Assembly (NCBI GenBank): GCA_019693395.1
Contig: JAAMXP010002375.1
Location: forward strand, 2,969-13,345
Direction: 5' to 3'
DNA length: 10,377 nucleotides
Source: Ettlia oleoabundans
Taxonomy: Eukaryota > Chlorophyta > Chlorophyceae > Chlamydomonadales
The notes below the pieces were generated by a model. That model saw only the letters and a list, made by a program, of their open reading frames with translations, searched no databases and was not told where the DNA came from. The position numbers and the translations under genes are program-made. Positions 1 to 6,462 of this stretch are shown here, in pieces. Position 1 is the first letter of the stretch, and each line of letters begins with the position of its first letter.

Positions 1-220
1 GGGGGGGCCGCAGGAGAGAAGGGGAGAACTGGAGGTGACCGAGAATACAGGAAAACTATGAAGAGGGCAGGAAACGTTCGTTGATTAAATTACACACCGT
101 GACAAGTGCGACAATGCCTCTTGTTGCGGCTGAACACACGCTAACATGAAACCCTTGGTTCAGCTCTGCCCCACAGGAGTGCTCCCTGCCTGCCACCTAA
201 CACAGGCTCTTGCCTCTCAC
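1..220 (-). other. Start of the next CSB intron, no exon recognised
   Basis: After the donor at 220 (GTGAGA on the minus strand) the family would continue with a block like SLFDF. No such stretch is readable down to position 1, so this is taken as intron running off the window. Nothing else is seen here apart from a G-run at the very edge. Confidence 0.6.
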
Positions 221-3200
221 CACAGCTCTGTGAGCCTGTTCTGTATGGGTGATCCTGACATGATGAGGCGGTGCACAGTCTGCATCTGCTTGGCAGCCAG
301 CGTCACCTCAGCATCAGGGTTCCTGTGCGCACAGCAGCCAGGCAAACATGTGCTGCTAAGCCAGATGGAATTGCAGCATAAAAAACCCCGGAGACAGGCA
401 TAGTCACCCATAGCGGCTGCAATGCCCAACAAAACGCCACCATACAGCAGCAGTGTGGCACAACCCAGCCCACACCATGACACTGTCCCGCAGAGAATGC
501 AGCTTGGACCGACACACCCAACATCACCCACAGTATCCCCACACATGCACAGTTGAGGCACCTGATTTTGTGGCCTTCATCCAGCACCACATAGCCCCAC
601 TCCACACCTAGCAGGTCACCTCGCTGCAGACGCATCGTCTCATAGGTGGTCAGCAGGATGCCGCTGTCGCTCTGCAGGCACAGGAACAGCGGGGCTCGCA
701 AAGGGGTCGGATTCAATCGCCATAGCTGTGAATATTAGGGATTTGGGGGGCAAAGTCGCAGTACCAAAGCCATGCAGTCACCTCTGCAATCTCGCGGATG
801 AGGCGCTGGCGGGAGGGGCGTGAGCTGCCCGCGCCGCCGGTGCGTGCCGAGTCGTGCAGCAGCGCCACTCGGAAGAGGGGCCACCAGGCACGCAACTCCC
901 TCAGCCACTGCCGCAGCACGGTGGCGGGGCAGACGATGAGCGAGGGCCGGAAGAGGCCGCTGTGGTGCAGGCCCGCAAGGAAGGCGATGACCTGTGGGGC
1001 CATGCATAAAGGGTGAGTGCATGGGTCAGTCTGTAGGTAATCAGGAGAGCTGGGGCAGAAGAGGTGTGAAGAGCACTGAAAACATGCAATAGCCGGGGTG
1101 TTCAATAGTAAGTTTTTGACGATTGACCTGGCCGCAGTCAGTCAGCCTCCATACAGCAGCGCATGCAACACACCACTACTAGCTATTAGCGACCTCGCCC
1201 CAACTCACACACTCCGTTTCCCACCCACCTGTATGGTCTTGCCCAACCCCATCTCATCACCCACAATGCCCCCCGCTCGCTGGGTGTGCAGCTCCCACAT
1301 CCACTTCACAGCCGTGCGCTGGTAGTCAAAGAGGCGGGTGTAGATGTCGGCAGGCAGGCGGTAGCCGCCTTCAAACACCACATCCTCCTCCTCCTCCTTT
1401 TGCGACTCCTCTGACCCTTTTGAAGACCCCTCCACATCGCTCCCCTTGCCGCCCTCTGAGACCAACCCAACATGCTGGAGCCCCTCCCCATCATCACCAT
1501 CCGCATGCCCCTCGCCACCAACATCACGCCCGACAGCTATGCGCAGCCGTCGCCGCCCTGCTGCCTTACGTCGTTGCCTGCCACGTCGACGCAGAAACGA
1601 AGCCCGCCGTTCCTCAAAGACTGCCTCATCTGCGTCATCATATTCTCCGCCTAAATCCTCCCCTGAGCCAGCCGCCAGCTCAGCATCCTCTGCCTCGCTG
1701 GCACTGAATAGGTCCACCTCCGACCCCTCCAACTCATCCTCTCCCCCCTCGTCACCCTCATTCCCCGAACAGCCGCCCCTCCCGCCGCTGCGCCGCCGCA
1801 ATTGCTTCCGTTTGGCCGGTGCCAGCGTGCGCCGTCGTTTCTTGCGCACCGGCACAATTTTGCCCGAGGCGGACTGACGCCAGAACCCCTCGTCAATGCG
1901 CCTGCGCATGCATGTAAACACACTGAAGCTTGTAAGTTTTAATGTACAAACCCTTGATTGGGTAGCATCATCAAGCAGAAGGCTGAGAGGGAGACCTGTT
2001 GACTGTTCCATCTTGACTGCCATTGCCCACATACCAGGCTGAGAATACAACCTGGGACCGCACCAGCTCAGCACAGTTGCTTGCACTATGCAAGCGAGCA
2101 GCAGTAAGCGGCGGCTGCTTGGCAAGGCTTATCATGCAAGCATGGCGCCACACCCCAGCGAAGCAAGTGCCCCACTGCTGCTGGAAGGAAGGACTGCACC
2201 TGCCCGGGCGGTCGGGGCGGGGCAGCTCGGTATGGTCCATTAGAATGGAAGTGGGACGCGCAGCCTTGGCTGCCCGCACCGCCTGCCCCATACGCCGGAT
2301 GCTCTCGTGCTGCTCTGGATTGCTGCCGCCGGCTGCTTCTGCTGCTGCATGCTGGGAGGAGTCGAGCGCTGCTTCACTGTCAATGTGTGCAGCGGCACCA
2401 GTGGCTTGCTGTCGCGGCCCACGCTCAATTTTGCGCTCAAACCCATCCAAGCGATCAAAGGGCGTCAGAATGCCCTGCAGCCCATCAGCGCATGGTTGCA
2501 GTAAAAATGGTAAAAGACAGCCAAGGGACGTCTGAATGAACTGCGCAATTTGAACACGCACGCCCAAAGAGGTGCAAGCAAAGAGAAACACACCAGCCCA
2601 TTTCCTTTCGGCAGTTGATGCTACTGCTGCTACTGCTCTACTGCTCCTTGCTCTGCTGCTGCTTGAGAGTGACAGACTGCCGCACACCCACCAATCTGAT
2701 CAGGCGGTCCCGCTCTGTCTCAACCAGGCCGGCCTGGGCGCCACTTCCGCTGCCACTGCCAGCTGATGCATCCAGGTCTGCAAACACATCGCCCTCTGAC
2801 AGATCAAACTGCACCTTCTGCTTGCCCTTCTTCCCCACGCTGACGCCGCCGCCTCGCCCACCTGCTAATGAACTGTCTTTACCTGCTGATGGCGCACGCG
2901 GCTGTTGTTGCTGCTGCTGTGGACGTAACGGCTTGCTGCCAGCATCAGTGGGTGAGCCCGCCTGGTTGGGGGTACCCTGTCCAGTGCCGTCCGCTGCTGC
3001 CCGGGACGCTATGCCCAGGTGTGCCAACGAGTCCTCCAGCTGCTGCCTGCGAGCCCGAAGATCAGCCAGGCGCTGCAGCATCACCGCCTGCTGCAGCTCC
3101 CCACCCATTGCCACAGCTGGCGGCCCAGGTGGCACATCAACGTGTGGTGCATCATTTGCCACCTGCTCGCGCTGCTGCTCCCCTTCGTGCCCCTTGTCAT

Positions 3201-3556
3201 GCTGCTGCTCAATGCCCTCCACTGCCGCTGCCACTGCACGCAGCTCACGGCGCACCGCAAGCAGCTGCTGCTGCAGGGCTACGGGGTCATTTGCAGCAGG
3301 TTCTCCTTCGGCTGGCGGCGCCGCCACAGCTCCCGCCTTCTGTGCCTGTGTGGCGAAGTGGCGAGCCAGGGTAAAGGCGCGTAGCGCATTGTTATTGACA
3401 CATGCTGCGTAGTAAAGCGTCCACGTCGCGCACCAGGATGAAGCTGCCAAGCTCAGGAAACAGTGCGAGGCGACCCACCTTGGCCAGCACTTCTGCCTCG
3501 ATGGCTCCGGCATCTTCAGTTCTTACTCCCAGGTGCTCCAAATCCAGTTGGCTCAT
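221..3556 (-). CDS. ERCC6: CSB/ERCC6/RAD26-type SNF2 ATPase of transcription-coupled repair (5' part, 7 exons)
   Basis: Proteins of this family are nuclear ATPases that bind stalled RNA polymerase II and start transcription-coupled nucleotide excision repair. Inferred exons on the minus strand are 3556-3479, 3345-2692, 2474-2200, 1901-1229, 991-782, 671-562 and 322-221, giving 700 residues; the rest lies off the left edge. The start [15 protein letters not shown] matches the conserved LGV block at the N-terminus of the family. Two likely coiled-coil stretches follow (about 48-74 and 108-137), then a six-glutamine run (169-174) and the family block [15 protein letters not shown] (245-259). A long exon then carries basic clusters ([13 protein letters not shown]) and a Glu/Asp-rich stretch. 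The ATPase core begins with [12 protein letters not shown] (527-538), motif [10 protein letters not shown] (550-558), Ia [12 protein letters not shown] (578-589), II DEGH (661-664) and III SGSPIQN (689-695). [16 protein letters not shown] points to CSB rather than another SNF2 class. All six introns are GT-AG with consistent phase. The exon 1/2 border is the least certain. Confidence 0.93.
2611..2664. repeat. Imperfect CTG/CTA triplet-rich tract in a CSB intron
   Basis: The plus strand runs through repeated CTACTG, CTGCTG and TGCTC units, within the CSB intron 2691-2475 as read on the minus strand. Nearby coding DNA on the same strand is also rich in CTG/TTG because it encodes glutamine runs of CSB on the minus strand. 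It is a simple low-complexity tract. Confidence 0.5.
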
Positions 3557-3888
3557 CGCGCCAAAATTGCGACAAAGGCAGGGAAACCGATCATCGCGCG
3601 GCTCGGAGCATATCTACGCAAACCTGTCTATCAATGCAAATCATGTAAACCGTGGGTTTGGACTGGTTACGAGGTTGCTAGACCCTCTGGTCTCCTGCGG
3701 GACTTGCGTACTGCTGTTGTGAAGGTACACCGCTGGAGGCCCGCCATCCGTGTGCATGCGGCAGGTTTCCAATATTGGGATTGTACTATTACTATTCGCT
3801 TGCTTCTAGCCTTCTCCCCCCTTCCCCAGCCGGCCTGACAGCGGCATCGACTGCGGCAAACAGGCATCGGTTGAACAGGGACGCCAAT
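3557..3888. promoter_or_regulatory. Shared head-to-head promoter region of CSB and eIF3g
   Basis: The two start codons face away from each other 332 bp apart, with no recognisable gene between them, so this stretch must hold both 5' UTRs and either one bidirectional or two overlapping promoters. No convincing TATA box is visible. An E2F-like octamer lies at the CSB edge. Transcription start sites cannot be placed from sequence. Confidence 0.6.
3558..3565 (-). promoter_or_regulatory. E2F-like site beside the CSB start codon
   Basis: GCGCCAAA on the plus strand (TTTGGCGC on the minus strand) fits the E2F/DP consensus TTTSSCGC exactly. It lies one base upstream of the CSB ATG, so it is probably within the 5' UTR. 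E2F control of DNA repair genes is known in plants; its use here is inference. An octamer match can easily arise by chance. Confidence 0.3.
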
Positions 3889-5478
3889 ATGGTGTCCGCC
3901 AGCAAGTGGGGTGACCTCTTGGAGGAGGAGGAAGAACTGCCGCCCTTTACAACCTCTGGCCCCGACGCCAAGGGCGTGGTGACCAAAGTAGAGTACTACC
4001 GCAATGACAAGGGAGAGGTTATGAAGAAGACCACCAAGACGCGGGTGGTCAAGATTGAAAAGAAGGTTTACCAGGTGAGGCCGGCGAACAACCAAAGCTG
4101 GGGCAGGCGACGACCTGTTAGGAACACCGGCACAGCGGCAGTGCCACTTCTTGCTATTGCTGCTCAGTCACAGCCTCATCTGAAAACCATATATGCGGAA
4201 AGCCCAGTCAACATAGCAGACCCCGCACCTGCAGCAGGCTAACCCCACCAATTGCCTGCCCCTTCGATCTGCCCCGCCTTCTGGGCCGGTGTGCACGGTG
4301 CAGGTTGCGCAGGATCGCCGTGCGCACTGGAAGAAGTTTGGTGAGGCAGCCACCGAGCGTGCGGCGGATTCTGTGACCAGCCAGACGCCTGATGAGGTGC
4401 AGCTGGAGCGCATCCAGCGCCAGAAGCAGACGCAGGAGGAGAAGAGCAAGGCAGCAGACTTCCAGACTGCCATGGCTGGGTCTGACAAGAGCGCCATTGT
4501 GGGCTCCCTGCGCGACATGCTCTACAAGAAGCGCATGGAGCGGCAGCTTCTGGCAGCCAAGGGGCTTATCGCAGCACCGGAGCGGCCCCCTGATGAGGTG
4601 CGCTGCTGCCGGTGGTGTTGGTGGTGGGATGTAAGGTTAATGAGGAGCAGGTTGATCACAGCAGGGGTGCGGCTCGGCAATGTGCAGAAACCAGGGGAGC
4701 GCCAGTGTGGTATTAGTCTGCATGGATTTGGTGCATCAGTAATATTATGAAAAACTCATGCCCTCAGTCAAATTTGCTTGCTTGAGGGGCCATTTTCCAA
4801 CGGCCCGTTTTATGGATAGCGCTGCTGATGTGGTGCTCCCGTTTACCCTGTGGCTGCAGGACGGTCCTTCTGGCGGCGGCCTGCCTGCTGCGGGTTCTGG
4901 CAAGCCGGGCGGCTGGGTGCCCCCCTCACTGCGCGCACGCATCGCGGGCGATGGCGGCGGCGAGATGATGCAGAAGCGGCGTGACGAGAACAGTGTGCGC
5001 GTGAGCAACCTGAGTGAGGATGTGACTGAGGATGACCTGGCGGACCTGTTTGGGCCGTTTGGACCCATCCAGCGCATCTTTGTGGCCAAGGACCGCGAGA
5101 CAGGTGCGTGAGTGGCTGGTGGGCAGGGCGGGAGTGGTTCATGGTGGGATGAAGGTTGGGCAGGACATGAGTGGGGAGGGCTGGGCTGGGCTGAGCCACG
5201 TTGGCATGGGCTGATGCTTGCAGGTGATTATGCCGCATTGTGCTCCTGCCCTGCTTTGTATTTCGCTTGTGCATTCAACGTCACGTCACATGCAACCCCA
5301 CGACACCCCGCCAACTTGTTGCTTACGGCCATTCGCAGGCGAGTCTCGTGGCTTTGCCTTCATCAACTTCATCCATCGCGAGGATGCACTGCGCGCCATC
5401 AATAAGCTGGATGGCTTTGGATACGACAACCTCATCCTCTCAGTCTCCATGGCAGCGCCCCGACCGGAGCGGCAGTAG
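3889..5478 (+). CDS. EIF3G: Translation initiation factor eIF3 subunit G, complete
   Basis: eIF3g is a cytoplasmic RNA-binding subunit of eIF3, which loads mRNA onto the 40S ribosome and assists scanning and reinitiation. Four inferred exons, 3889-4074, 4304-4597, 4860-5103 and 5339-5478, encode 287 residues, close to the usual plant length. The N-terminus MVSASKWGDLLEEEEELPP is typical of the family. KVEYYRNDKGEVMKKTTKT and HWKKFGEA (70-77) match the part that binds other eIF3 subunits. WVPPSLR (179-185) is the conserved linker before the C-terminal RRM (about 204-282), with RNP2 VRVSNL (206-211) and RNP1 RGFAFINF (245-252, split by intron 3). All introns are GT-AG. The ATG at 3889 has A at -3; an open frame upstream has no ATG. 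The CCHC zinc knuckle usual between the two halves is absent, and the protein has no cysteine at all. Confidence 0.95.
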
Positions 5479-5612
5479 GCTCCCCAAGCCACCCCTGCAA
5501 CGGGCGGGCGGAGGTGCTGGTTGCCTCCATGCACCATTATTTCTTCGCGTTGGTTTGCTGGCTTTGCTCCTTCTCCCTCTCATGCTTTGCTATTTCAGAC
5601 TCTCATGTTTGC

Positions 5613-5617
5613 TGTAA
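5613..5617 (+). terminator. Probable TGTAA poly(A) signal of eIF3g
   Basis: TGTAA lies 135 nt after the eIF3g stop codon in a T-rich stretch. TGTAA is the common polyadenylation signal in green algae such as Chlamydomonas. Its use here is inferred from position; cleavage would be expected roughly 10-20 nt further on. Confidence 0.55.
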
Positions 5618-6009
5618 GCACTCCATATGTTTACTTATTAGCAGACAGCCAACATGCTGACACTCATTCCTTGGACCTATGAAGCGTCAGGCGCCATTCA
5701 CCGCTCATCTCAGCAAGCAAGCCCCCGGCTGCGACAGACCTGACGCCTGGACATGCTGGTGCATCGTCACACCCATTGTGTCATGCGGGGCCTGCCTGCA
5801 CCTGGCATGTCCACAGCCGGGCCGGATTGCCCCATCTAGCCAATCCATTGTTGCAGGAAGGCTCGGTCCCGCATGGGTGTAGAAGAAAAAGTATGGTGGG
5901 CGGCAAAAGTCAGATGGGAGGCTATGCGAGGCTGAGATGCGCCTGCAGCCACCCTACAATGGTTGACCCGTGCCCGTGGTGCATAGCTGCAAGATGCTAC
6001 CATACACAG

Positions 6010-6053
6010 CAGGCAGTCCAGAAGACGCACTCCTGCTGAGTGTGGACTGCCTG
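6010..6053. repeat. Inverted repeat forming a bulged hairpin
   Basis: CAGGCAGTCCA (6010-6020) is exactly complementary to TGGACTGCCTG (6043-6053). Inside, CACTC (6028-6032) pairs with GAGTG (6038-6042), so the two stems stack on one side with a 7-nt bulge on the other. A further copy of TGGACTGCC occurs a few bases downstream. It sits about 410 bp upstream of the Argonaute start. Its function is unknown. Confidence 0.6.
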
Positions 6054-6462
6054 GAAGCTATGGACTGCCACTCGCACATTGGCCAGGCCTTTCATAGTGA
6101 ACCAATCTTGCTTAGCCTCATGTGGAAGGACTGTTGAAGTTGCAAGCACAAATAGCACTCATCCTTAGCAGTCTGCGTTAGAAATCCGTCTGAGCAGTCC
6201 AAGAAGGAAAGTCTCAGGCCGGTGCAAGCTCATGATTCGATACGGCGGGTTGAAGGACCCCATGGCCCCCTAAGCAAGGGTTTGGTGCCACAAATTTGTG
6301 CAGGCCGAATGGGAAGGCCGGGAGGAAAGTTACGGAGGCCCATTTCGTGAAAGCTCTCTCACCAACAGAGCCTCGGCCGGGCAAACCCCGACATGGTCAT
6401 GCATTGCTGATACCTGGGATAACCTTGGCCAGAAAGCCAGGTAACACCCAACGTAGTGAACT

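Larger units (their letters stand above)
5479..6462. other. Gene-free interval between eIF3g and Argonaute
   Basis: These 984 bp should contain the eIF3g 3' UTR and the Argonaute promoter and 5' UTR. Both strands were read for conserved protein or RNA genes and none was recognised. The short open frames here lack domains. Visible items are the TGTAA motif, a bulged hairpin at 6010-6053 and small ATG-started ORFs just before the Argonaute start. A 5' UTR intron of Argonaute cannot be excluded. Confidence 0.6.

Noticed and set aside
1446..1877. Plus-strand Ser/Pro/Arg-rich frame opposite the acidic CSB exon.
   Set aside because: It is antisense of Glu/Gly/Arg-rich coding sequence with no recognisable motif.
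2615..3412. Long plus-strand open frame opposite the CSB exon, rich in Ser and Cys.
   Set aside because: It is the mirror of a GC-rich glutamine/alanine coding exon; it has no domain, and the minus-strand frame matches CSB.
3775..3888. N-terminal extension of eIF3g starting with a tyrosine run.
   Set aside because: It has no ATG start (the codon at 3775 is TTG), and the conserved eIF3g N-terminus begins at the ATG at 3889.
5679..5882. 67-codon ATG-started frame downstream of eIF3g.
   Set aside because: No domain, and no splice continuation or conserved motif. A frame of this length is expected by chance in GC-rich DNA.
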